64,000 nt of DNA from positions 62,001 to 126,000 of the forward strand of contig NZ_JABMJK010000010.1 of NCBI RefSeq assembly GCF_013376005.1, given 5' to 3'. Source of the stretch: Duganella sp. SG902. Lineage in GTDB: Bacteria > Pseudomonadota > Gammaproteobacteria > Burkholderiales > Burkholderiaceae_D. Positions 1 to 7,569 of this stretch are shown here, in pieces (the first letter of the stretch is position 1; each line of letters begins with the position of its first letter). The translations under genes and the position numbers were made by a program. Below the pieces are notes generated by a model. The model saw nothing but the letters and a program-made list of their open reading frames with translations, did no database searches and was not told where the DNA came from.

Positions 1-914
1 TCATCTCGATCCCGACCGGCGCCAAGATCTTCAACTGGCTGTTCACCATGTATAAAGGCCGCATCCGCTTCACCGTGCCGATGATGTGGACCGTGGGCTT
101 CATGCTGACCTTCGTCATCGGCGGCATGACCGGCGTGATGCTGGCCGTGCCTCCAGCCGACTTCGTGCTGCACAACTCGCTGTTCCTGATCGCCCACTTC
201 CACAACGTGATTATCGGCGGCGTGGTGTTCGGCCTGTTCGCGGGCATCAACTACTGGTTCCCGAAAGCCTTCGGCTACAAGCTGAACGAATTCTGGGGCA
301 AGGTCTCGTTCTGGTGCTGGCTGGTGGGCTTCTGGGTCGCCTTCACCCCGCTGTACATCATGGGCTTCATGGGCGTCACCCGCCGCATGAACCACTTCGA
401 TGATCCATCGCTGCAGATCTACTTCGTCATCGCCGCCATCGGCGCGCTGATCATCGCCGGCGGTATCGGCGCCTTCATCCTGCAGCTGTTCCTGAGCTGG
501 AAAGACCGCGCCAAACTGCGCGACGTCACCGGCGACCCATGGGATGGCCGCACCCTGGAGTGGGCCACCTCGTCGCCACCGCCTGACTACAACTTCGCCT
601 TCACCCCGGTGGTGCACGACAGCGACAGCTGGGCGGACATGAAGAAGAACAAGTACCAGCGTCCGCTGAAGGGCTTCGTGGACATCCACATGCCGAAGAA
701 CACCGGCGCCGGCTTCGTCATCTCGGCCCTGTCGTTCGCCTTCGGCTTCGCCATGGTATGGCAGATGTGGATCCCGGCGGTACTGGCCTTCCTGACCATG
801 CTGGCTGCGATCATCGTCCACACCTTTAACTACAAGCGCGACTACTACATCAAAGCCGATGAAGTGACTCGTACCGAAGACGCCCATACTCGTTTGCTGG
901 AAAGCCATGTCTGA
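1..914 (+). CDS. cyoB: cytochrome bo3 ubiquinol oxidase subunit I (C-terminal part, cut by window edge)
   Basis: Reads in frame from base 3, so about 303 residues are present and the start lies to the left. Subunit I of the heme-copper quinol oxidase reduces O2 and pumps protons in the inner membrane. The HFHN motif in the segment LIAHFHNVIIGG is the helix X pair that ligates the low-spin heme and heme o3 in CyoB. It is followed by several hydrophobic helices and the extra C-terminal membrane segments typical of CyoB rather than CoxA (NTGAGFVISALSF near the end). It overlaps cyoC by 8 bp (ATG of cyoC inside its last codons), so it is co-translated with the next subunits. Confidence 0.96.
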   Translation, partial: ISIPTGAKIFNWLFTMYKGRIRFTVPMMWTVGFMLTFVIGGMTGVMLAVPPADFVLHNSLFLIAHFHNVIIGGVVFGLFAGINYWFPKAFGYKLNEFWGKVSFWCWLVGFWVAFTPLYIMGFMGVTRRMNHFDDPSLQIYFVIAAIGALIIAGGIGAFILQLFLSWKDRAKLRDVTGDPWDGRTLEWATSSPPPDYNFAFTPVVHDSDSWADMKKNKYQRPLKGFVDIHMPKNTGAGFVISALSFAFGFAMVWQMWIPAVLAFLTMLAAIIVHTFNYKRDYYIKADEVTRTEDAHTRLLESHV

Positions 915-1536
915 AATTAACGCTAACGGCGCCCTGAGCGCAGATCCAAGCGCGCGTTACTACGTGCGTGACCACCATCCGGAGAACGGCACGCTGCTGG
1001 GCTTCTGGATTTACCTGATGAGCGACTGCCTGCTGTTCGCCGGCCTGTTCGCCACCTACGCGGTGCTGGGCCGCAGCTACGCGGGCGGCCCGTCCGGCGC
1101 GGAACTGTTCGACCTGCCGCTGGTGGCCCTGAACACGGGCTTCCTGCTGCTGTCGTCGATCACCTATGGCTTCGCCATGATCGCCTCGCAGCGCAAGAAC
1201 CTGAAAGCCACCATCGCCTGGCTGCTGGTGACCGGCGCGTTCGGCCTGTGCTTCCTGTACCTGGAGGTGTATGAGTTCCTGCACCTGATCCACGAGGGCG
1301 CCGGTCCGCAACGCAGCGCGTTCCTGAGCTCGTTCTTCGCGCTGGTCGGCACCCACGGCCTGCACGTGACCTTCGGTACCGTGTGGCTGGTGACCCTGTG
1401 CTTCCAGCTGGCCAAGCACGGCCTGACCCATGAAAACAACCGCCGCCTGATGTGCCTGTCGATGTTCTGGCACTTCCTGGACGTGATCTGGATCGGCGTC
1501 TTCACCTTTGTCTACCTGATGGGAGTCCTGCCATGA
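907..1536 (+). CDS. cyoC: cytochrome bo3 ubiquinol oxidase subunit III
   Basis: 209 residues, close to the family's usual length of about 205. Five hydrophobic helices are visible, starting with GFWIYLMSDCLLFAGLFATY, which is characteristic of the cytochrome c oxidase subunit III / CyoC family. Subunit III stabilises the bo3 complex in the inner membrane. The conserved HLIHEG and HGLHVTFG histidine segments are present. Its ATG lies inside the end of cyoB and its stop overlaps the cyoD start as ATGA, so the three oxidase genes form one translationally coupled unit. Confidence 0.96.
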   Translation: MSEINANGALSADPSARYYVRDHHPENGTLLGFWIYLMSDCLLFAGLFATYAVLGRSYAGGPSGAELFDLPLVALNTGFLLLSSITYGFAMIASQRKNLKATIAWLLVTGAFGLCFLYLEVYEFLHLIHEGAGPQRSAFLSSFFALVGTHGLHVTFGTVWLVTLCFQLAKHGLTHENNRRLMCLSMFWHFLDVIWIGVFTFVYLMGVLP

Positions 1537-1940
1537 GCGCACCACATAACCGCGACCACCACGGCCACGGCCACGACGATCACGGTCATGGCGATGACGG
1601 CCACCACGGCAGCCTGAAGGACTACGCGATCGGTTTCATCCTGTCCGTGATCCTGACCGCGATCCCGTTCTGGCTGGTGATGACCCACCAGTTCGAGAAA
1701 TCGAGCACCACCGCCATCGTCGTGCTGGCGTTCGCGGCGGTCCAGGTGCTGGTGCACATGGTCTACTTCCTGCACATGAACGGCAAGGCGGAAGGCGGCT
1801 GGTCGATGCTGTCGACCGTGTTCACCGTCGTGCTGCTGGTGATCGTGCTGGCTGGCTCGATCTGGGTCATGTACCACATGAACAAGAACATGATGCCTTC
1901 CATGGGCAACGATGTTCACAACATGCAAGACATGCAATGA
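1533..1940 (+). CDS. cyoD: cytochrome bo3 ubiquinol oxidase subunit IV
   Basis: 135 residues with three hydrophobic helices (from KDYAIGFILSVILTAIPFW onward), the CyoD family hallmark. The start is the ATG at 1533, which overlaps the cyoC stop as ATGA; an upstream in-frame ATG at 1452 lies inside cyoC and is rejected. The N-terminal 25 residues are strikingly rich in His and Asp (repeated HGH/DDHGH), and this tail makes the protein longer than the roughly 110-residue E. coli CyoD. CyoD assists assembly of the Cu/heme centre in subunit I. The His-rich tail could bind metal, but that is inference. Confidence 0.94.
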   Translation: MSAPHNRDHHGHGHDDHGHGDDGHHGSLKDYAIGFILSVILTAIPFWLVMTHQFEKSSTTAIVVLAFAAVQVLVHMVYFLHMNGKAEGGWSMLSTVFTVVLLVIVLAGSIWVMYHMNKNMMPSMGNDVHNMQDMQ

Positions 1941-2725
1941 TGACGGGCGCGAATAAGCGCCAACGTCCCCGCGCCCTGCGCGTCATCCTGGCCCTCGTGG
2001 CCGGGGTGATGTTCGCGGGGTTTTTTGCTTTAGGGACGTGGCAAGTCTTCAGGTTGCAGTGGAAGCTGGCGCTGATCGAGCGCGTGGACCAGCGCGTGCA
2101 CGGCGCGCCGGTGCCGGCGCCGTCCCGCGCGCAATGGCCGGCATTGAACGCGGAGGCGGACGACTACCGCCGCGTGCGGCTGAGCGGGGTGCTGCTGGAC
2201 GGTTCGACCACGCAGGTGCTGGCGTCGCTGGAGCGCGGCATCGGCTACTGGGTGGTGACGCCGCTGTGCACGGCGGATGGCATAGTGATGATCAATCGCG
2301 GCTTCATCGACGCGGGCGTGGGCGGCTGGAAGCCGCAGCCGGCGCCGGCGATGGCGCCGGCCGACGCTTGCGTCGCCGCGTCCGGGCCGGCGGTGACGTT
2401 CAGCGGCCTGCTGCGCATGAGCGAGAAAGCAGGGCGCCTGCGCGCCAACGAACCGGCCCGCAACTACTGGTACACGCGCGACGTGCAGGCGATCGCGCAG
2501 GCGCGCGGCCTCGACGCCGCCGCGCTGGCGCCGTATTTCGTCGACGCCGACGCGCCGTCCGCGCGGGCGGCCGGTCCGGTGGCTGGCGTGCAGCCGGTCG
2601 GCGGCCTGACGGTGATTTCCTTCGTCAACAACCACTTGGTTTATGCTATCACCTGGTACGCACTGGCCCTGATGGTGGCCGCTGCGACGGTATGGGTCAT
2701 CCGAGATGCGCGCAAACAGAACTAA
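1937..2725 (+). CDS. SURF1 family oxidase assembly protein
   Basis: 262 residues with the SURF1 topology: one N-terminal membrane helix ending in the conserved LGTWQVFRLQWK segment, a periplasmic domain containing NRGFID, and a C-terminal helix preceded by NNHLVYAITWY. SURF1 proteins assist heme insertion into heme-copper oxidases. Here the gene is fused into the bo3 operon (ATGA overlap with cyoD), so its client is probably the bo3 oxidase. Its 3' end overlaps regB by 20 bp. No cyoE (heme O synthase) follows in this window. Confidence 0.92.
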   Translation: MMTGANKRQRPRALRVILALVAGVMFAGFFALGTWQVFRLQWKLALIERVDQRVHGAPVPAPSRAQWPALNAEADDYRRVRLSGVLLDGSTTQVLASLERGIGYWVVTPLCTADGIVMINRGFIDAGVGGWKPQPAPAMAPADACVAASGPAVTFSGLLRMSEKAGRLRANEPARNYWYTRDVQAIAQARGLDAAALAPYFVDADAPSARAAGPVAGVQPVGGLTVISFVNNHLVYAITWYALALMVAAATVWVIRDARKQN

Positions 2726-4070
2726 TCCTTACGACCGTGGCCGGCCCGGCATGCCGGCGATCGAACCGCTGGCGGCGGTGAACGCTTCGGCCGACACCAT
2801 CACCTCGGCGGCCGGCCACAAAAACATGCAGCAGCTGATCCAGCTGCGCTGGATCGCCGTCATCGGCCAGATCACCACCATCGCCACCGCGTCCATCCTG
2901 CTGGGCGTGCAGTTGCCGATGCCGGCCATGCTGAACGTGCTGGCCTGCCTGATCGCGTTCAACGTCGCCAGCATCCTGCGCTGGCAGGAGAACCAGGTGG
3001 TGTCCAACAGCGAGCTTTTGCTGGCCTTGACGGTGGACGTGGCCAGCCTGACGGCGCAGCTCTACCTGAGCGGCGGCGCCACCAACCCGTTCGTCTTCCT
3101 GTATCTGCTGCACGTGATCCTGGGCGCGGTGCTGCTGGAGACGTGGTCCACCTGGACCATCGTGATCGTCACCGGCATGTGCATCGCCGGCCTGGCGCTG
3201 TTCTCGGAGCCGCTGCCGCTGCCGCAGGACCATGCGCTGGGCATCTTCAGCCTGTACGTGCAGGGGATGCTGATCTGCTTTATTCTTGACGCCGCGCTGC
3301 TGGTGGTCTTCATCACGCGCATCACGCAGAACATGCGCAGCAGCGCGGCCAAGCTGGCGGATCTGCGCCAGCGGGCGGCGGAGGAAGAGCACATCGTGCG
3401 CATGGGTTTATTGGCCTCGGGCGCGGCGCACGAACTGGGAACGCCGCTGGCGACGCTGGCCGTCATCCTGGGCGACTGGAAGCGCATGCCCGAGTTCAAA
3501 GGCAATCCCGTGCTGCTGGAGGAGATCGCCGAGATGCAAACGCAGCTCAAGCGCTGCAAGTCCATCGTCAGCGGCATCCTGCTGTCGGCCGGCGAGACGC
3601 GTGGCGAATCGTCGGCCGCCACCACCATCAACACCTTTCTGGATGAGGTGGTGGCGGAATGGCGCGTGGGCCGGCCGGTGGTCGAATTCGAGTTTGAAAA
3701 CCGCATCGCACCGGACCATCCGGTGGTGTCGGACTCCACGCTCAAGCAAATGATCTGCAACGTGCTGGATAACGCGCTGGAGGCATCGCCGCAGTGGCTG
3801 CGGATGGAAACCAGCGTCGAAGGCGACACGCTGGTGCTGCAGGTAACGGACAAGGGGACGGGCTTCGATCCGTCTATACTGGCGCAATTCGGCAAGCCAT
3901 ACAACTCCAGCAAGGGACGCCCGGGCGGCGGTCTGGGACTGTTCCTGGTGGTGAACGTGGCGCGCACGCTGGGTGGAGAAGTCACTGCGACCAACCTGTC
4001 GCAGGGCGGGGCGATGGTGCGCTTGACGCTGCCGTTGTCCGCGATAGAAATCAAATCGGAACAACAATGA
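2706..4070 (+). CDS. regB: RegB/PrrB-type redox-sensing histidine kinase
   Basis: 454 residues with six hydrophobic segments in roughly residues 45-205, then a HisKA domain with His242 in ASGAAHELGTPLAT and a HATPase domain near the C terminus (GGGLGLFLVV). Two RegB signatures can be read directly: the quinone-interaction heptad GGATNPF (about 123-129) between membrane helices, and a cysteine in KRCKSIV (about 284), at the position of the redox-active Cys of Rhodobacter RegB. Known RegB proteins phosphorylate RegA and control respiratory genes in response to redox state. The gene overlaps SURF1 by 20 bp and regA by 4 bp, suggesting control of the adjacent oxidase. The start could also be the ATG at 2751. 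Confidence 0.93.
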   Translation: MRANRTNPYDRGRPGMPAIEPLAAVNASADTITSAAGHKNMQQLIQLRWIAVIGQITTIATASILLGVQLPMPAMLNVLACLIAFNVASILRWQENQVVSNSELLLALTVDVASLTAQLYLSGGATNPFVFLYLLHVILGAVLLETWSTWTIVIVTGMCIAGLALFSEPLPLPQDHALGIFSLYVQGMLICFILDAALLVVFITRITQNMRSSAAKLADLRQRAAEEEHIVRMGLLASGAAHELGTPLATLAVILGDWKRMPEFKGNPVLLEEIAEMQTQLKRCKSIVSGILLSAGETRGESSAATTINTFLDEVVAEWRVGRPVVEFEFENRIAPDHPVVSDSTLKQMICNVLDNALEASPQWLRMETSVEGDTLVLQVTDKGTGFDPSILAQFGKPYNSSKGRPGGGLGLFLVVNVARTLGGEVTATNLSQGGAMVRLTLPLSAIEIKSEQQ

Positions 4071-4609
4071 CGACTGAAGAAGAACGCGTACTGCTGCTGG
4101 TGGAGGACGACGCGGCATTCGCCCGTACATTAGGGCGCTCGTTCGAGCGCCGCGGCTACAAGGTGCTGCTGGCGGAGAACGTGGACGAGGCCAGCGCGCT
4201 GCTGGTCGACCACTCGCCCGGCTACGCGGTGGTGGACTTGAAATTGAAGGGCAACTCATCCGGCCTGGCGTGCGTGCAGATGCTGCACGAACACGACGAG
4301 GAAATGCTGATCGTGGTGCTGACCGGCTTCGCCAGCATCAACACGGCGGTGGAGGCGATCAAGCTGGGCGCGTGCCAGTATTTGGCCAAGCCATCGAACA
4401 CCGACGACATCGAAGCCGCGTTCGAGCACGTGGCTGGCGCGGCGGAACTGGAACTGACCACGCGGGCGACGTCGGTGAAGACGCTGGAGTGGGAGCACAT
4501 CCACGCGGTGCTGGCGGAGACCGACTTCAACATCTCCGAGGCGGCGCGGCGGCTGGGCATGCACCGCCGCACGCTGGCGCGTAAATTGGAAAAGCAGCGC
4601 GTCAAATGA
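4067..4609 (+). CDS. regA: RegA/PrrA/ActR-type response regulator
   Basis: 180 residues, the usual RegA length. The receiver domain has the acidic pair Asp14/15, phospho-acceptor Asp57 in VVDLKL, the TGFAS segment and the AKPS lysine. The C terminus is a Fis-type helix-turn-helix: NISEAARRLGMHRRTLARKL is nearly identical to the RegA DNA-binding region. The partner kinase is the upstream RegB-like protein (ATGA overlap). An open frame extends upstream to 3794, but the ATG at 4067 gives the family-standard N terminus. The thpR start overlaps its stop as ATGA. Confidence 0.94.
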   Translation: MTTEEERVLLLVEDDAAFARTLGRSFERRGYKVLLAENVDEASALLVDHSPGYAVVDLKLKGNSSGLACVQMLHEHDEEMLIVVLTGFASINTAVEAIKLGACQYLAKPSNTDDIEAAFEHVAGAAELELTTRATSVKTLEWEHIHAVLAETDFNISEAARRLGMHRRTLARKLEKQRVK

Positions 4610-5190
4610 GCCAGCAAGGATCCCTGTTCGACTTCGAACCGCCGCCGAAGAACACCGACCGCCTGTTCTTTGCGGTGATGCCGGACCAGGCGGCGGTCGC
4701 CTCCATCCGCGCGTTGACGACGGAACTCAAGACGCGGCACGGCATGACAGGCCGGCCGATCGACGAATCGAAACTGCACGCGACCTTGTGCGTGCTGGGC
4801 GACTTCGCGGGGATGCCGGATGCGTTGATCAAGAGCGCGTCAAAGGCGGCGGCGCTGGTGGCCGACAGCACGCTGCCGTTCAAGGCCGGCTTCGACACGG
4901 TCCAGACCTTCATCACCGGTCCGCGGCACCGTCCGCTGGTGCTGACTGGCGGCGATGGCGTGGTTGGGCTGACAGGCTTCTACAAGAACCTCTCTGGCGC
5001 GCTGCTGAAAACGAGCGGCCTGCGCAACCCGCACAGCTACACGCCGCACGTCACGCTGTTGTACGACGACGTCACCTTGGGGCCGCAAAGCGTGGCGCCG
5101 ATCGAATGGACCGTGCGCGAGCTGGTCCTGCTGCACAGCCACATCGGCCAAGGCCGTCCCTACACCATCCTCGCCCGCTGGTCCTTCTAA
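4606..5190 (+). CDS. thpR: RNA 2',3'-cyclic phosphodiesterase (2H family, ThpR)
   Basis: 194 residues with the two HxT motifs of the 2H phosphoesterase superfamily: HATLCVLG near residue 54 and HVTLLYD near residue 149. The N terminus has the family's RLFFAVMPD segment. Family members open 2',3'-cyclic phosphates and were first described as 2'-5' RNA ligases; the in vivo substrate is uncertain. The start overlaps the regA stop. The stop codon TAA ends at the first base of a 31-bp inverted repeat, so transcription out of this operon runs into that element. Confidence 0.92.
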   Translation: MSQQGSLFDFEPPPKNTDRLFFAVMPDQAAVASIRALTTELKTRHGMTGRPIDESKLHATLCVLGDFAGMPDALIKSASKAAALVADSTLPFKAGFDTVQTFITGPRHRPLVLTGGDGVVGLTGFYKNLSGALLKTSGLRNPHSYTPHVTLLYDDVTLGPQSVAPIEWTVRELVLLHSHIGQGRPYTILARWSF

Positions 5191-5285
5191 AATCCGGGGT
5201 CAGGTCCTCCATTTCTACACGGCCTGTGCCGTAACGTGCGTTAGCGCTGAGCTCGTGTAGAAATGGAGGACCTGACCCCGGATTT
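5190..5285. repeat. 31-bp perfect inverted repeat (REP/REPIN-like element)
   Basis: The left arm 5190-5220 and right arm 5255-5285 are exact reverse complements over 31 bp, separated by 34 bp. Each arm carries the core GGGGTCAGGTC (right arm GACCTGACCCC). The core GGGGTCAG recurs in the element at 18416-18512. The left arm begins at the last base of the thpR stop codon and the right arm ends 38 bp before the next gene. As RNA it would form a very stable hairpin able to block 3' exonucleases or act as a terminator. Relation to REP elements mobilised by Y1 transposases is inference. Confidence 0.9.
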
Positions 5286-5323
5286 ATGATAGCGTTGTGG
5301 TATCGATTTCTGTCGGGGGCATC

Positions 5324-6472
5324 ATGCTTGTCAGGCGTTGTGCTGTGCTGTTCGTGGAACCGCGCGAGGATCTAGATGTCGATTGGGCGGCGCTGTTCGC
5401 CGGCAGGGGCGCGATCGGCGCCACGGTGCAGTGGATCGCGCTGGCGCCGCACCTCGGCCAGGAGGTGGTGGTCGATGCCGCCGACCTGCCAGCGCTCGGC
5501 GGCGTCAGCCTCACGCTGTGGCAGGAACGGGAGGCTTGCGAGTCGCAATTCGGTGCCGCGACGATCGCCCGCCTGCTGGCCGCCGGCCTGCTGCTGAGCG
5601 ACGCGCCCGAAGGCGCCGCCCCGCGCGAGCGCGACGAGGTGCTGCGCTCGCAACATTGGCGCCCGCTGTCCGCCACCGTTCATATGTTCAGCCGCTGGGC
5701 CGATATGCGGGTCGATAAGGGTATGCAGTTCCCCAGCTTCGAGGAACTGGTCGATAATTACGGCTCGCCGCCCGGACCGACCATCAGTCGCCGCGACGCC
5801 GACCAGGCCATCCATCTGCCGCCGCCAGAACGCGCCCGTCTCGACGATACGCTGTTCCACCGTTACACCGGCCGCAACTTCGACCCCGGCGCGGTGCTGC
5901 CGCTGGCCACCGCCTCCCGGTTGCTGCAACGCGCCTTCGGCGCGCAGGGCCAGCGCGAGATGGCGCCCGATGCCTATGTGTTGAAGAAGCTGAGTCCCTC
6001 CGCCGGCGGCTTGCACCCGACCGAGGTGTATGTGCTGGCGCAGCGCGTGCAGGGTATCGCGCCGGGCTTGTATCACTATCAGCCGGTGCGCCACGCGCTG
6101 GAACCGCTGGCGGAAATGGCGCCCGCCGAGACGGAGGAGTTGGCGCTGCGCATGGTGGCCGATCAGGATTGGTTCCAGCCGGCGCCCATGCTGGTGGTGC
6201 TGGTCACGCGTGTGGAACGCAATTTCTGGAAGTACCGCAATCACGCCAAGGCTTACCGCGCGGTGCTGCTCGACGCCGGCCATTTGTCGCAGACGTTTTA
6301 TCTGCTGGCCACGGAGGCGGGCATGCCGGCCTTTGTGACGGCCGCCGTGAATGAGGTGGATATCGAACGGGCGCTGGGACTGGATCCGCTCAAGGATATG
6401 GTGGTGGCGGTGTGCGGCTGCGGCCCGGCGTCGGGCCAGCAAAATACGGTGGAACTGCGCTTCGAACCCTGA
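5324..6472 (+). CDS. SagB-related peptide maturation dehydrogenase
   Basis: 382 residues. The C-terminal two thirds is a nitroreductase-fold flavin dehydrogenase of the SagB group: RYTGRNFDPGAVLP, then LSPSAGGLHPTEVYV and the terminal VVAVCGCG segment. The first 150 residues (RRCAVLFVEPREDL onward) resemble the N-terminal extension of proteins annotated as putative peptide maturation dehydrogenase, which accompany NHLP-type small peptides. SagB enzymes use FMN to oxidise azolines to azoles in RiPP biosynthesis. A candidate precursor peptide lies 0.7 kb away on the other strand, but no YcaO cyclodehydratase is in the window. The ATG at 5324 follows a GGGGG Shine-Dalgarno; a GTG at 5297 is the alternative. 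Confidence 0.82.
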   Translation: MLVRRCAVLFVEPREDLDVDWAALFAGRGAIGATVQWIALAPHLGQEVVVDAADLPALGGVSLTLWQEREACESQFGAATIARLLAAGLLLSDAPEGAAPRERDEVLRSQHWRPLSATVHMFSRWADMRVDKGMQFPSFEELVDNYGSPPGPTISRRDADQAIHLPPPERARLDDTLFHRYTGRNFDPGAVLPLATASRLLQRAFGAQGQREMAPDAYVLKKLSPSAGGLHPTEVYVLAQRVQGIAPGLYHYQPVRHALEPLAEMAPAETEELALRMVADQDWFQPAPMLVVLVTRVERNFWKYRNHAKAYRAVLLDAGHLSQTFYLLATEAGMPAFVTAAVNEVDIERALGLDPLKDMVVAVCGCGPASGQQNTVELRFEP

Positions 6473-6517
6473 ACACGCGCATTGCGCCGCCCCCGGCGCC
6501 GGAAGCGGGAGAGGGTG

Positions 6518-7069
6518 TTACTTGCGCGCGCGGCGGCGGGACACCAGGCCCATCAGTGCGATGCCGCCCAACAGCATGCCGTAGGTGCTTGGCTCCGGAA
6601 CCGCCGAGATGGCCGAGTATGCGCGGAAGTTGCTGATGCCGCGCGGCAGGCCGCCGAAGCTGATTTCCGTGTTGGCCGCGACTGGCGTGCTGAAGTGGAA
6701 CAGCAGTTCGCCCTTGCCGTAGTGGACCGCGAGGTAGCTATAGCTGCCATCAACGGTGAACACGCCGGACTTGGCATCCGCCAGGTTGCCCGAATCGGTC
6801 AGCACCAGCGAGCCGGCGCCGGTCGATGGCAGCGAGAATTTCGATTCCAGCAGCGATTCGATGGCAGCTTCGCTCTGGTTGCCAATGTTGGCGCCGTCGT
6901 AGACCCATACGGTGCCAGCGGTTACAGGGCCGTAGGTGAAGGTGCCGCTGCCCAGGGTGAAGCTGTTGCCCGGATTGGTCAGTTCCACCCAGCTGGCAGC
7001 CTGGGCTGCGGGGGCGAGCATGGCGGATGCTGCGAACGCGACGGCGACGATAGTCTTGGCGTAATACAT
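6518..7069 (-). CDS. PEP-CTERM sorting domain protein
   Basis: 183 residues. An N-terminal signal peptide (AVAFAASAMLAPAAQA) is followed by a Gly/Ser/Thr-rich secreted domain of unknown function. The C terminus is the exosortase sorting signal: VPEPSTYG, a short hydrophobic helix and the basic tail SRRRARK. Such proteins are processed by an EpsH/XrtA-type exosortase and linked to exopolysaccharide and the cell surface; no exosortase is in this window. The ATG at 7069 has a clear AGGAG five bases upstream; a longer frame to 7189 runs through the neighbouring terminator and is rejected. Confidence 0.88.
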   Translation of the reverse strand: MYYAKTIVAVAFAASAMLAPAAQAASWVELTNPGNSFTLGSGTFTYGPVTAGTVWVYDGANIGNQSEAAIESLLESKFSLPSTGAGSLVLTDSGNLADAKSGVFTVDGSYSYLAVHYGKGELLFHFSTPVAANTEISFGGLPRGISNFRAYSAISAVPEPSTYGMLLGGIALMGLVSRRRARK

Positions 7070-7158
7070 CTTGACTCCTGATAAGAGTTGATTTGATAAC
7101 GAATAATACCAAGAGATAACACTCAATGCAAGAAAAATAACTTGATTTTCATTTTTAC

Positions 7159-7187
7159 AAAAAAAGCCCGACCCCACAGGGCCGGGC
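7159..7187 (-). terminator. Rho-independent terminator of the NHLP-like peptide gene
   Basis: On the minus strand GCCCGGCCC pairs with GGGTCGGGC around a TGTG loop (7166-7187, one G-U pair), followed by a run of seven T (7159-7165). It lies 22 bp downstream of the small peptide gene and upstream of the PEP-CTERM start, so it separates the two transcription units. Confidence 0.85.
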
Positions 7188-7208
7188 ACTGCTGCCAGGA
7201 AGGAGCGC

Positions 7209-7463
7209 TTAGCGTTGGCCTGACAGGAAAAACGGAATCGCGCCGGCCGCGTTTTCCATTTTGCCCTTGATGGCGTGGCGGCTGGCGGCGATCACTTCCT
7301 TGGCCGGCAGGCTGCGGGTGGTCGGGATCTGGCTGGCGTCGAGCTTGATGCCCAGGCCGCCCAGGGCCAGTTGTGGATCCTTCAGGAAACTCTGGCGGAA
7401 GCTGTCATCGCCAGCGAGTTTGGATAGCAACAAATCGAGATCTTGTGGGGAATGCGTGGCCAT
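7209..7463 (-). CDS. NHLP-like putative modified (RiPP precursor) peptide
   Basis: 84 residues. The first 40 follow the nitrile-hydratase-like leader pattern used by RiPP precursors: LLLSKLAGDDSFRQSFL, then KDPQLALGGLGIKLD. The C-terminal part has no cysteine and ends in a hydrophobic patch, AGAIPFFLSGQR; only Ser and Thr would be available for heterocycle formation. Proteins of this kind are known partners of SagB-related dehydrogenases such as the one at 5324-6472. The start at 7463 has AAAGGG eight bases upstream. It is monocistronic, with its own terminator. The identity of the mature product, if any, is unknown. Confidence 0.75.
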   Translation of the reverse strand: MATHSPQDLDLLLSKLAGDDSFRQSFLKDPQLALGGLGIKLDASQIPTTRSLPAKEVIAASRHAIKGKMENAAGAIPFFLSGQR

Positions 7464-7569
7464 GTCTTGCCCTTTCGTGTTGAGGAGGAGAACGCTGCGT
7501 GTGGGGAACGCAACTTCATCCTAAGACATGCACGATACGATCTCAAGGCATTTAAAAACTTGCAGATCG

